Shown here in pieces: positions 18,519 through 26,602 of a stretch of DNA of 62,002 nucleotides. Each line of letters opens with the position of its first letter. The first letter of the stretch is position 1. The notes beneath the pieces are model-generated. The model was given only the letters and a program-made list of their open reading frames with translations, was not told the origin of the DNA and made no database searches. This stretch comes from Gammaproteobacteria bacterium (GTDB lineage: Bacteria; Pseudomonadota; Gammaproteobacteria; Pseudomonadales; Azotimanducaceae): assembly GCA_009839505.1 (NCBI GenBank), contig VXPO01000099.1, forward strand, positions 1 to 62,002. Reading direction: 5' to 3'. The position numbers were made by a program, and so were the translations under genes.

Positions 18519-20800
18519 GGGGTGGAGTCGCCGGCAGGCTCGACCGGAGAGGGCGACCCAGTACGCGGCGTCGACTCGGCACGCTGGACTTCGGCCAACC
18601 AGCGCTGGCGGCGCTCCTGCCAGCGACGACTTCCCGGCGTCACCGTTAGCGCCAGGTCCAGGTATTGCAGGCCTTCCTCGGTCATGCCCGCGCTGTAGGC
18701 GTGGGTGGCGACCTGTGCCAGCCTGGCACCGGCCATCGACATCAGGCGGTTGGCATCGGCGTTGTCTGGATCGAGCCGAAGAACCTCCCGCAACCGGGCC
18801 ACGGCGTTCTGCTCCGGCGTCGGTCCCGTGAGGTAGCCCTGCTCGTAGAGCGACTCTGCTTCGCTCACGAGCTGGCCGACGGCTTGGATTCGGGCCAGTT
18901 CTGCGTCGTAGCGAGCCGTCAGCTCGTCCACGGGTTCGTCGCCGATCCCGGAAGCCGCTGCGCGATCCAGCAAGTCCCTGGCATCGTCGAGCCGGTCCTC
19001 CTGCAGCCTTGTGTCGAACAACTGAAACACTTCGCTCACGATTCCGGCCAAGCCCTGGCGGGCGACCGGATCGTCGGGCCGGATCGCGAGCACCTCGCTG
19101 TAAATCTCGGTCGCGTTCGACCCGGGCGGATCGATGAGCGCTCCGGCTTGACGCAGGTCCGCCGCCTGCCGGAGCATGTCGTCGATCTGCGCCTGCAGCG
19201 CCTCGGCATCGTTCAGGGTGGCCCGGGCCACTTCCAGTCCCTCGAACTCGGCGCTCGCGTCGACCGCGCGCTCCAAGCTCTCCATGGACCGGGTCACGTC
19301 TTGGTCCAGTGCTTGTCGTGTAGCAAGCGCACCGTAGAAGACGGCGATTTCGTCGAGCGCCGCCAACGCCTCGGGATTGCCGGGATCAAGTCGCAGCACC
19401 TCCTTGTAGTGGTGCACCGCCGAGTCCACGGCGCGGGGGTCCTCCAATCCGGCGTATGCCAGCTGCCGATTCGTATCGGCCAGGATGCGCTGCGCACGCC
19501 TGCCGACATCCATTTCGTCGAACAGGGAGGTCAAATCCGGGTCGTCCGGAAAGACGTTCGCCAGTTCGTTCAGTTTGGCCGTCGCGAGACCGAAGTCGTC
19601 GCCGTCGATCGCTGCACCGATGTCCAGTTTCCATTGCGCCTTCAGCGCGTCGACGGCATCCACCGCTTCGAGATGGCTCGGATCGAGGACTGTCACGCGG
19701 CGGTAGGCGGCAACCAGCGCACCGAGACCCTGGTTCGGATCTTGACGAAGCGTTTCGGCGTCCTGCCAGGCGAACACCACGTCGGGATCGTCCGCAACGC
19801 CGATGGCCGCCAGCAAGCGATCCCGTGAGTCCTGACCCATGCCGACATAGACGGCAGCGAGGACAACGGCGGCGGCGAGTCCAAGCACGCCGACCGCCCC
19901 CGCGACTCGCCGTGTGCGCGACGCGACGGGGGGCGCCGTGCCCACAACCGTCCGCTGGCGTTCGCGCCGATCGGTCGCCGATGCGACCTCGCGCGTCGTC
20001 ACCGGGCTGTTCTTGATGACCGCGTCGGGCACGAGGCCGGCATCGCGAATCGCATCCAAGGATCTCGCTACGGCAACGCCGGAGGCGAAGCGTTCCTCTG
20101 GGGACTCGGCGAGGAACGTAGCCAACGTGGACTCGAACGGGCCGAACTGAAGCGGTAGCGGGGGAATGCTGCCGCGGGAATACCTGGCAGCCGCCTCGGA
20201 AACCGGACTGAACGGGGAACGACCTGTCAAAACTTCGAAGAACACGGCGCCCAGACCGTAGAAGTCCGAACGTCCATCGAGGGCCCGGCCCGCAGCGTGT
20301 TCTGGGCTGGCGTAGGCGGTAGATCCGATCGGGCGGTCCGGAGACGCCATTGAAGTACCGAATCCCGCCAGCCTCGCCTTGCCCTGCTCGTTGAACAGGA
20401 TGTTCGCCGGCTTGATGTCACCGTGCAGCATGCCCTTTGCATGGGCGTGTTCCAGCGCGGTGGCGATGTCCTTCACCATCTGCAGGACGCTGAACACGTG
20501 CAGGCCCTGTTGCAGATTGTGTTCAAGGTTGCGGCCCCGCATGAACTCCATGACGACGTAGGCTGCCGTACCGCTCACGCCCACGTCGTGGACTCGGACG
20601 ATGTTCGGGTGATCCAGAGTGGCCGCCAGCCGGCCTCGGGCGAGGAATCGCTCCCGGCCCTCCTCGTCGGACGTGAGAAGCACCTTGATGGCGACGGTGC
20701 GGCCGAATCGGTACTGCAACGCCTCATAGACGTGCGTGGATGCCCCGCGGCCGACCTCCTCCTGCAGCCGGTAACCCGGAATTTGGATGTCGGCGGCCAT
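18515..20800 (-). CDS. Ser/Thr protein-kinase-fold protein with TPR-like C-terminus; apparent pseudokinase
   Basis: The 761-residue protein has a kinase domain (about residues 8-270), a proline/arginine linker, one membrane helix (VGVLGLAAAVVLAAVYVG, near 310) and a long helical TPR-like C-terminal region, presumably periplasmic. The glycine loop GRGAST, Lys39 (VAIK) and Asp128 (HGDIKPANI) are present. The DFG Asp is Gly146 (AGFG) and the alpha-C Glu position reads Arg55 (FLARGRLAATLDHPNI). Two key residues are thus missing, which suggests a binding or scaffold role. The ATG overlaps the MORN gene stop by one base (TGATG), so the pair is translationally coupled. The stop codon lies in a REP-like repeat. 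Confidence 0.85.
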   Translation of the reverse strand: MAADIQIPGYRLQEEVGRGASTHVYEALQYRFGRTVAIKVLLTSDEEGRERFLARGRLAATLDHPNIVRVHDVGVSGTAAYVVMEFMRGRNLEHNLQQGLHVFSVLQMVKDIATALEHAHAKGMLHGDIKPANILFNEQGKARLAGFGTSMASPDRPIGSTAYASPEHAAGRALDGRSDFYGLGAVFFEVLTGRSPFSPVSEAAARYSRGSIPPLPLQFGPFESTLATFLAESPEERFASGVAVARSLDAIRDAGLVPDAVIKNSPVTTREVASATDRRERQRTVVGTAPPVASRTRRVAGAVGVLGLAAAVVLAAVYVGMGQDSRDRLLAAIGVADDPDVVFAWQDAETLRQDPNQGLGALVAAYRRVTVLDPSHLEAVDAVDALKAQWKLDIGAAIDGDDFGLATAKLNELANVFPDDPDLTSLFDEMDVGRRAQRILADTNRQLAYAGLEDPRAVDSAVHHYKEVLRLDPGNPEALAALDEIAVFYGALATRQALDQDVTRSMESLERAVDASAEFEGLEVARATLNDAEALQAQIDDMLRQAADLRQAGALIDPPGSNATEIYSEVLAIRPDDPVARQGLAGIVSEVFQLFDTRLQEDRLDDARDLLDRAAASGIGDEPVDELTARYDAELARIQAVGQLVSEAESLYEQGYLTGPTPEQNAVARLREVLRLDPDNADANRLMSMAGARLAQVATHAYSAGMTEEGLQYLDLALTVTPGSRRWQERRQRWLAEVQRAESTPRTGSPSPVEPAGDSTP

Positions 20801-21744
20801 CAGAACTCCAGGCTGCGCACCTCGCCGCGGATCAGCTTCCCGAGGACGAAGCTCCCATCGAGGACGTACGCCGATCCGTCGAGGCTCACGGCATCACCTT
20901 CGCCATGCGCGAGGCCGTTGATGCAGTCGTCGCCATCGAACATCCAGGCTTCGCCGCCCACCTGCAGTTCACACCGCGAAACCGCTTCCACGGAGACCGC
21001 CGCGCTGGGTTCACCGTTGTCCCAGATCTCGAACGACATCTCGCCCTCCGGCGTAGTCTTGACCCCCGGTCCGTGTTGCCGGTCGTAGGCGAAGTTCCCC
21101 TTGTAGTGCGTGCCGTCACGCCACAGGTAGTGACCGAGCCCGTGCCGTTCGTCATTTGAGAACTGGCCGACGTAGCGATTGCCTTCCCAGTCGAGTTCGC
21201 CGCGACCTTGTCGACGTCCGTGTTCGAACCCCCCGCGGTACATTCTGGCATCGTCGTATTGGTAGACGCCGTATCCATGGGGAACACCGTCCACGAACTC
21301 GCCCTCGTAGACCGCACCGGTGTGCCACCTGAGCACGCCGCTGCCCGTCCGACCGCCGTCCACGAAGTCGCCTTCGTAGACGTCCCCGTTGGCCCACGCC
21401 AACTGTCCTCGGCCGGTCATCTTGTTACGTCGAAACTCGCCCGTGTAGACATCCCGGTTGGGAAACCGCAGTGTGCCTTCGCCGTTGCGCTCGCCGTTCT
21501 CGAAGGCGCCGACGTAGACTTCGCCGTTGGGCGTCGAATGCACGCCCTGACCGTGCATCTCCCCGGCCTTGAACTCGCCCTCGTAGCGGTGGCCTCCACC
21601 CCACGTCAAGGTACCGCGACCCTCGCGAACTCCGTCGACCAGCGCACCCTCATAGGTCACGTCCCCCTTCCCATCCTGCGCATGCATGCCCACCGCAATC
21701 AGGATTCCCACGGTCGGCGCCAGCAGTCGATAGCGAATATTCAT
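20800..21744 (-). CDS. Exported MORN-repeat protein
   Basis: The product has 314 residues. An N-terminal signal-like segment (LLAPTVGILIAVGMHAQ) is followed by nine consecutive MORN repeats of about 23 residues, with the pattern Y-x-G-x-F-x(2)-G-x(2)-x-G-x-G; examples are YEGEFVDGVPHGYGVY and YRGGFEHGRRQGRGEL. The last 80 residues leave the repeat pattern and contain two Cys (one in DDCINGLAHGEG). MORN repeats form an extended beta-hairpin ribbon that binds lipids or proteins. It is directly upstream of the pseudokinase and coupled by TGATG, so the two products probably work together at the envelope. Confidence 0.88.
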   Translation of the reverse strand: MNIRYRLLAPTVGILIAVGMHAQDGKGDVTYEGALVDGVREGRGTLTWGGGHRYEGEFKAGEMHGQGVHSTPNGEVYVGAFENGERNGEGTLRFPNRDVYTGEFRRNKMTGRGQLAWANGDVYEGDFVDGGRTGSGVLRWHTGAVYEGEFVDGVPHGYGVYQYDDARMYRGGFEHGRRQGRGELDWEGNRYVGQFSNDERHGLGHYLWRDGTHYKGNFAYDRQHGPGVKTTPEGEMSFEIWDNGEPSAAVSVEAVSRCELQVGGEAWMFDGDDCINGLAHGEGDAVSLDGSAYVLDGSFVLGKLIRGEVRSLEF

Positions 21745-21853
21745 TGCCGCTCCCGTTGCGGCTAGCGTGCCTCGTAAGACGAGGCGACCAAGAGCAAGTT
21801 CAAGCGTGGTGCCATAGCGACCTGCGTGTAGACATCAGCCCCGCTCAAGAAAT

Positions 21854-22669
21854 CTAGCGTCCGCGAAACGTCGGCGGTTGCTTGTCGACGAACGCGCGGG
21901 CCGCCTGCCGGTGGTCCTCGGTGTCGAACGTCCTCGTCATGTGCTGTGCTTCGATGTCGAGCACATCGGCGAGCGAACCGCGTTCGGCGGCATTGAGGTT
22001 CTTCTTCATGTACCCCAGAGCGACGGTGGGCAGCTCGGCGAGGCGCCTCGACCAGGTCTGTACGGCCTGGGGGTACTCGTCGACCCCGTACACCCGGTTG
22101 ACCAAGCCGATCCGTTCCGCTTCGCGGGCATCGATCCGGTCGGCCGTGAAGTAGAGCTCGCGAGCCTTTGCGGCCCCGACGAGGTGCGGCAGGAAGTAGG
22201 AGCCGCCGTAGTCGCCGGCAAGGCCGATCTTGGCGAATGCGGTGGTGAAGATCGCGTTCTCGGCCGCGATGCGGAGGTCGCAGGCCAATGCGAGGGACAA
22301 ACCGCCGCCGGCCGCTGGACCCGGAATGGCGGCCAGCGTCGGCTTCGGCATCTCATGCAGCCAACGCGACAACTCGGTCCCGGCCCGCAAACCCGCAACA
22401 CGCTGCTCGAATCCCGGGCGCTCGCCGCCGCCCTTCGCCGGCGCCGCACGGGCGAACCCCTTGACGTCGCCGCCGGCACAGAACGCATCGCCGGTGCCGG
22501 TCAAAACCACTACGCGGACCCGAGGATCACGCGCCAACCTCGGCACCGCCTCCTCCAATCCCGACGTCATCGTCGGGGACAACGCGTTTCGCGCCTCGGG
22601 ACGGTTCATGGTCAGCGTGGCGATGCCGTCCGCGAAGGTCTCGATCAGATGCTCCGTCGACTCGGTCAT
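21854..22669 (-). CDS. Enoyl-CoA hydratase/isomerase family protein
   Basis: This crotonase-fold enzyme of 271 residues acts in fatty-acid or related acyl-CoA metabolism. The oxyanion-hole segments are TGTGDAFCAGGDVKGFA and PKPTLAAIPGPAAGGGLSLALACD. A catalytic Glu normally found in the second half reads as AFAKIGLAGDYGGSYFLP, where Asp/Gly replace the usual Glu-x-x-x-G pattern; this is common among PaaG-like members and does not allow a substrate call. The start MTEST was chosen over a longer frame because the conserved domain begins about ten residues later. Confidence 0.88.
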   Translation of the reverse strand: MTESTEHLIETFADGIATLTMNRPEARNALSPTMTSGLEEAVPRLARDPRVRVVVLTGTGDAFCAGGDVKGFARAAPAKGGGERPGFEQRVAGLRAGTELSRWLHEMPKPTLAAIPGPAAGGGLSLALACDLRIAAENAIFTTAFAKIGLAGDYGGSYFLPHLVGAAKARELYFTADRIDAREAERIGLVNRVYGVDEYPQAVQTWSRRLAELPTVALGYMKKNLNAAERGSLADVLDIEAQHMTRTFDTEDHRQAARAFVDKQPPTFRGR

Positions 22670-22768
22670 GGGCGCATTAGATTCGCTTCCCTTGAGACGC
22701 GCAAGCACCTGTCCGTGCACGCGGGAACACAGTGGACTTGGCCCCGCCGTGCTGCTAGCGTCAACGCG

Positions 22769-23008
22769 ATGGCCTCACTAGACGAAGCAATACGGCTCCT
22801 GGAGCACGGCGACTGGCAGGCCGCCCACCGAATCGTGCAGAAGGATTCCTCGTCGTCCGGCAGCTGGGCGCACGGCATCGTGCACATCATGGAGGGCGAC
22901 ATGCGCAATGCGGGCTACTGGTACGGTCGCGCGGGACGCGAACTGCCCGATGCTTCGGAGGTGGACGCCGAGATCGCGGCGTTGAAGGCAGAAACCGGTT
23001 CGGATTGA
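22769..23008 (+). CDS. Small conserved-looking hypothetical protein, 79 aa
   Basis: The frame begins MASLDEAIRLLEHGDW and continues QAAHRIVQKD, then GSWAHGIVHIMEGDMRNAGYWYGRAGR. The helix pattern and the paired H/W residues resemble small proteins described only as hypothetical or SEL1/TPR-like; I recognise no function. No clear ribosome-binding site precedes the ATG. It is divergent from the enoyl-CoA hydratase gene and its stop lies 17 bases before the tRNA-Ala gene on the other strand. The codon pattern (GC-rich third positions) supports it as real. Confidence 0.65.
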   Translation: MASLDEAIRLLEHGDWQAAHRIVQKDSSSSGSWAHGIVHIMEGDMRNAGYWYGRAGRELPDASEVDAEIAALKAETGSD

Positions 23009-23024
23009 CCGAGAGGGAAAAACC

Positions 23025-23100
<76 letters not shown>

Positions 23101-23201
23101 AAGAGCGGATGGCGATACTAAGCCGTTGCTCTAGCCGGTATCAAGCACCGTGACAATCGGGCATGCGGTCGCCCTTGCCGACCGCGGGCCGGCCCCGCGA
23201 C

Positions 23202-24677
23202 TCACAGCTCTCGATAGCTCCGTTCCAAGCGCTTCGTTTCTTTCTTGCTGACGCCACCGAGCGCTTCGAGCGCGCTGCGCAGCCGGGCGCGCACGAGGTC
23301 CCTGCCGAGGTATGCCATGGCGTCGAACAGCGGTAGCGACACGGCGCGCCCCGAGATCGCAATGAACAGCGGCGCGAGGAAGTCGCGCATGCCGATGCCC
23401 ATGGCCTCCGCGAGGGCTCGAAACGAGTCGTGCAACGTGTCTCGATTCCAGTCGTGCAGGTCGTCGAGACGTCGGGTCGCATGGTCAAGGATGCGTTTGC
23501 AGTCGCCGGGTTCGAGGCGCTTGTGGTCGAAGTCCTCCGACGCTAGCGGTCGCCGGTCGCCAAGCAGGTAGTCCACTTGGGCGACAAGATCGCTCAGGCG
23601 TTCGGTCCGCTGCTGAACCAATGGGACCAGGGGCGCGAGAGCCGTCCGGTTGATTGCCCAAACGCCGACGCGATCCATGAACTCGTCCGGACTCAGGCGG
23701 CGGATGTGCTGGCCGTTCATCCAATCGAGTTTCGCGAAATCGAACACGGGTCCACCCGTGGAAACGCGCTCGATGTCGAACGCTTCGATCATCTCCGCCA
23801 AGCTGAACACCTCCTGCTCGTCGGGCATCGACCAACCCATTAGCGCAAGATAGTTGAGCAACGCCTCCGGCAGGTAGCCGGAGCGCCGGTAGTAGTCGAG
23901 CCCCGTGGGGTTGCGGCGCTTCGACAGCTTGCTGCTGTCGGGATTGCGCAACAGCGGAAGATGGTAGTGGGCTGGCATTTCCCAGCCGAAGCGGTCGTAG
24001 AGAAGCCTGTGCTTCGGCATCGAACTGATCCACTCCTCGCCGCGCAGGACGTGGCTGATCTCCATCAGGTGGTCGTCGACGACCACCGCCAGATGGTAGG
24101 TAGGAAATCCGTCGGACTTGACCAGTACCTGCATATCGGTCTGCGCCCACGGAATCTCGATCTCGCCCCTCAAGCCATCGTTGAATCGGCACGTCCCGGT
24201 CCCCGGAACGTCGAGGCGGACAACATGGGCCTCGCCCCGGGCGGCCCGCTCGCTGGCCTCGGCTGGATCGAGCGCAAGACAGTGTCCGTCGTAGCGCGGT
24301 GTCTCACCCCTCGCCTGCTGGTCGCGGCGCAACGCGTCCAGACGTTCCTGGGTGCAGAAACACCGGAAGGCCGCTCCCGTGCGCAAAAGGGTGTCGGCGT
24401 GCTCCCGATAGAGGTCGATGCGCTCGCTCTGACGATACGGCCCGTGCGGTCCGCCGACATCCGGACCTTCGTCCCAGTCGAGTCCCGTCCAGCGCAACGC
24501 CTCGAGAATCGCGGTCTCGGACGTGTCGGAACTGCGCACGCGATCCGTGTCCTCGATGCGCAGGAGGATCTGACCTCCGTGTTGGCGGGCGAAGGCGTAG
24601 TTGAACAACGCCACGTAGGCCGTACCGACGTGAGGGTCGCCCGTGGGACTCGGCGCGACACGCGTACGAACGCTCAT
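23202..24677 (-). CDS. gltX: Glutamyl-tRNA synthetase
   Basis: This class I aminoacyl-tRNA synthetase charges tRNA-Glu. The HIGH motif appears as PTGDPHVGTA at the N-terminus, and the KMSKS motif as SKLSKRRN near residue 255. The LLRIEDTD segment and the helical C-terminal anticodon-binding domain are in place, and 491 residues is normal. Whether it also charges tRNA-Gln cannot be decided here. It stands alone on the minus strand, followed by tRNA-Ala. Confidence 0.95.
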   Translation of the reverse strand: MSVRTRVAPSPTGDPHVGTAYVALFNYAFARQHGGQILLRIEDTDRVRSSDTSETAILEALRWTGLDWDEGPDVGGPHGPYRQSERIDLYREHADTLLRTGAAFRCFCTQERLDALRRDQQARGETPRYDGHCLALDPAEASERAARGEAHVVRLDVPGTGTCRFNDGLRGEIEIPWAQTDMQVLVKSDGFPTYHLAVVVDDHLMEISHVLRGEEWISSMPKHRLLYDRFGWEMPAHYHLPLLRNPDSSKLSKRRNPTGLDYYRRSGYLPEALLNYLALMGWSMPDEQEVFSLAEMIEAFDIERVSTGGPVFDFAKLDWMNGQHIRRLSPDEFMDRVGVWAINRTALAPLVPLVQQRTERLSDLVAQVDYLLGDRRPLASEDFDHKRLEPGDCKRILDHATRRLDDLHDWNRDTLHDSFRALAEAMGIGMRDFLAPLFIAISGRAVSLPLFDAMAYLGRDLVRARLRSALEALGGVSKKETKRLERSYREL

Positions 24678-24742
24678 GGCGGCGAGTATACCGCCGAGTA
24701 GAAACGGCCCATGTGGATGTCGGCGCGGAACGCGCCAATGCT

Positions 24743-25636
24743 CTAGACGCTAGTGGCGCGCTGCCGTCCGGCGTCGGCGGAGGCTTCTTCCAGCGTCCAG
24801 GCGTCGGTGCAACGCAGCAAGGCCCGCGCGAGCTTGTTGTTCAGAGCGTGACCCGACATGTAGCCCTCGAAAGCGCCCACGACAGGCAGCCCCAGCAGGT
24901 ACAAGTCGCCGATGGCGTCAAGCAGCTTGTGCTTGACGAACTCGTCCTCGTAGCGCAACCCCTCGCTGTTGACGATGTCCGAGTCGTCGATCCCAACAGC
25001 GTTGTCGAGGCTCGAGCCCAGGCACTTGCGGATGGCCCGTGCCTGGCCCAATTCGTCCATCAGGCCGAACGATCGCGCCCCGCAAACATCCTCCAGGTAG
25101 GACGTGTCGGAGAAGTCGACCTGGATGTGTTTCGGATACCGGTTGAACACCGGGTGGTCGGCTACGAAGGTGTAGCTCGCCCGGAAGCCGTCGTAGGGAG
25201 CCAGCGTTGCCTGGGCGGCACCTTGCGAGACGGACAGCCGGCGCGTGATCCGGATGAACTTCCTTGGTGCCGACTGGGTCAGGATGCCGGCGCCCTGAAT
25301 CAACTCGACGAACGGGCGTGCACTGCCGTCCATGATCGGCACTTCCTCGTCCGAGAGCTCAACCCGGACGTTGTCGATCGCCATCCCCCAGAGGGCGGAC
25401 ATGAGGTGTTCCACCGTCGCCACCTGGACACCGCTGGCGCCGATACTGGTCGCAAGCGTCGTGTCCGACACGTTCTGCGCCAAGGCCTTCACGCTTCGTC
25501 CGGGCAGGTCGACACGGTGGAACTCGATTCCGGTGTCGGGCTCCGCAGGACGCAGTGTCATTCGAACCGGTCGGCCCGTATGCACACCGATCCCGATGGC
25601 GTGGGCGGGCCGATCTATCGTTCGCTGATACAGCAT
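24743..25636 (-). CDS. lpxC: UDP-3-O-acyl-N-acetylglucosamine deacetylase
   Basis: This Zn enzyme catalyses the committed step of lipid A synthesis; it implies a Gram-negative outer membrane. The start MLYQRTIDRPAHAIGIGVHTG is typical of LpxC. Zn ligands lie in TVEHLMSALWG and in HKLLDAIGDLYLLG (His and Asp). The length of 297 is usual. A longer in-frame extension upstream was rejected because it lies outside the family's N-terminus. The usual ftsZ/secM neighbours are absent; it is isolated between gltX and a hydrolase gene. Confidence 0.95.
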   Translation of the reverse strand: MLYQRTIDRPAHAIGIGVHTGRPVRMTLRPAEPDTGIEFHRVDLPGRSVKALAQNVSDTTLATSIGASGVQVATVEHLMSALWGMAIDNVRVELSDEEVPIMDGSARPFVELIQGAGILTQSAPRKFIRITRRLSVSQGAAQATLAPYDGFRASYTFVADHPVFNRYPKHIQVDFSDTSYLEDVCGARSFGLMDELGQARAIRKCLGSSLDNAVGIDDSDIVNSEGLRYEDEFVKHKLLDAIGDLYLLGLPVVGAFEGYMSGHALNNKLARALLRCTDAWTLEEASADAGRQRATSV

Positions 25637-25755
25637 GACGTGCGCCTGTCGGTTGGCTGATGCGCAACTATAGCCGGAACGGGGTAAAAAATGAAGGGAA
25701 AATGGAGGCAACATGAACGAACCGTCACGCCCTCCTACGTTGGACCAGGAACCTA

Positions 25756-25797
25756 CGGGCGACCGCGCGCCCTGGGCAGGCGCGTCGTGGTCGCCCG
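25756..25797. repeat. Nested palindrome related to REP repeats
   Basis: CGGGCGACC (25756-25764) pairs with GGTCGCCCG (25789-25797), and inside them CGCGCC pairs with GGCGCG. The outer arms match the REP-like family, the interior differs. It lies in the 238-base space between lpxC and the hydrolase gene; the rest of that space has only a further GC-rich inverted repeat near 25839-25873. Confidence 0.65.
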
Positions 25798-25874
25798 TGC
25801 CAAAGCCTCCTTAGCGCGGCATTCGGGTCCAGCCGCCCCGCCGTGCCGGTTGGCCCGGACGGGGCGCGCGTTTG

Positions 25875-26588
25875 CTACGTATGTGCCTTCAGAAACTCGA
25901 CGACGATTTCCACCGTGCCATCGGTCGCCGGCTCCTTCCACCTTTCCACCAGCTGGGCATTGGGCGCGAGATCCGCGATCTCACGGGAGATGGACTCCGG
26001 GTGGTACGGATCGCTTCCCATCAACACCAGGAGCGGCGTCTCGCACCCGGCCACGAAGTCGCGGGATACGTTGTACAGGAACGGTTGATCGAACATGTTG
26101 GCGCGAAAACGGGTCCACGCGTCCTCCGACACTTCGGGCATCGATCCCTTCAGGGGATTGGCCCACTGGTCGAACATTTCGAAGAACAGCTCCCGGTTGT
26201 TGCCGTCATTGCCGATGGACTGTTGCAGGACCGCCGACGCGACACGATCAGGCGCGCGCTCGATGACGCCGAAGGAGTACGGACCGCCAATGCAGCCCCC
26301 CATGAGATGCGTCCTTTCGATGTCCAGGTGATCCAACAGCGCGATGTGGTCCGAGGTGTAGGTCTGCCAACCATCGTCTGCGCTGACCGGTGCCCGGGAT
26401 TGGCCCGCGTTGCGCTGATCCATGGCGATCACCTTGAAGTGCGGCGACAGTGCCGCGATCGGATCCCACTCGGAACCGCGCCAGAACGAGGCGGCCGAGC
26501 GCATGCCGCCAGGGGCGAACAGCAGTATGGGAAAGCCGTCTCCGTGGATCTCGTAGTGGAGGCTGACGTCCCCGCGTTCAAAAACCAT
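25875..26588 (-). CDS. Alpha/beta hydrolase, Cys at nucleophile position
   Basis: A 237-residue alpha/beta hydrolase fold: HYEIHGDGFPILLFAPGG (oxyanion strand), MDQRNAGQS, and the nucleophile elbow LMGGCIGGPYS. The elbow carries Cys where most members have Ser or Asp. The acid is probably the Asp in LMGSDPYHP. No clear catalytic His is seen in the expected C-terminal loop (KEPATDGTVEIV). It may thus be an atypical or weak hydrolase. A TTG two codons earlier is a possible start; the ATG follows GAGGAG. It lies 14 bases after the thiolase-like gene and is likely co-transcribed. Confidence 0.75.
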   Translation of the reverse strand: MVFERGDVSLHYEIHGDGFPILLFAPGGMRSAASFWRGSEWDPIAALSPHFKVIAMDQRNAGQSRAPVSADDGWQTYTSDHIALLDHLDIERTHLMGGCIGGPYSFGVIERAPDRVASAVLQQSIGNDGNNRELFFEMFDQWANPLKGSMPEVSEDAWTRFRANMFDQPFLYNVSRDFVAGCETPLLVLMGSDPYHPESISREIADLAPNAQLVERWKEPATDGTVEIVVEFLKAHT

Positions 26589-26602
26589 GTTCAATCAACT
26601 CC

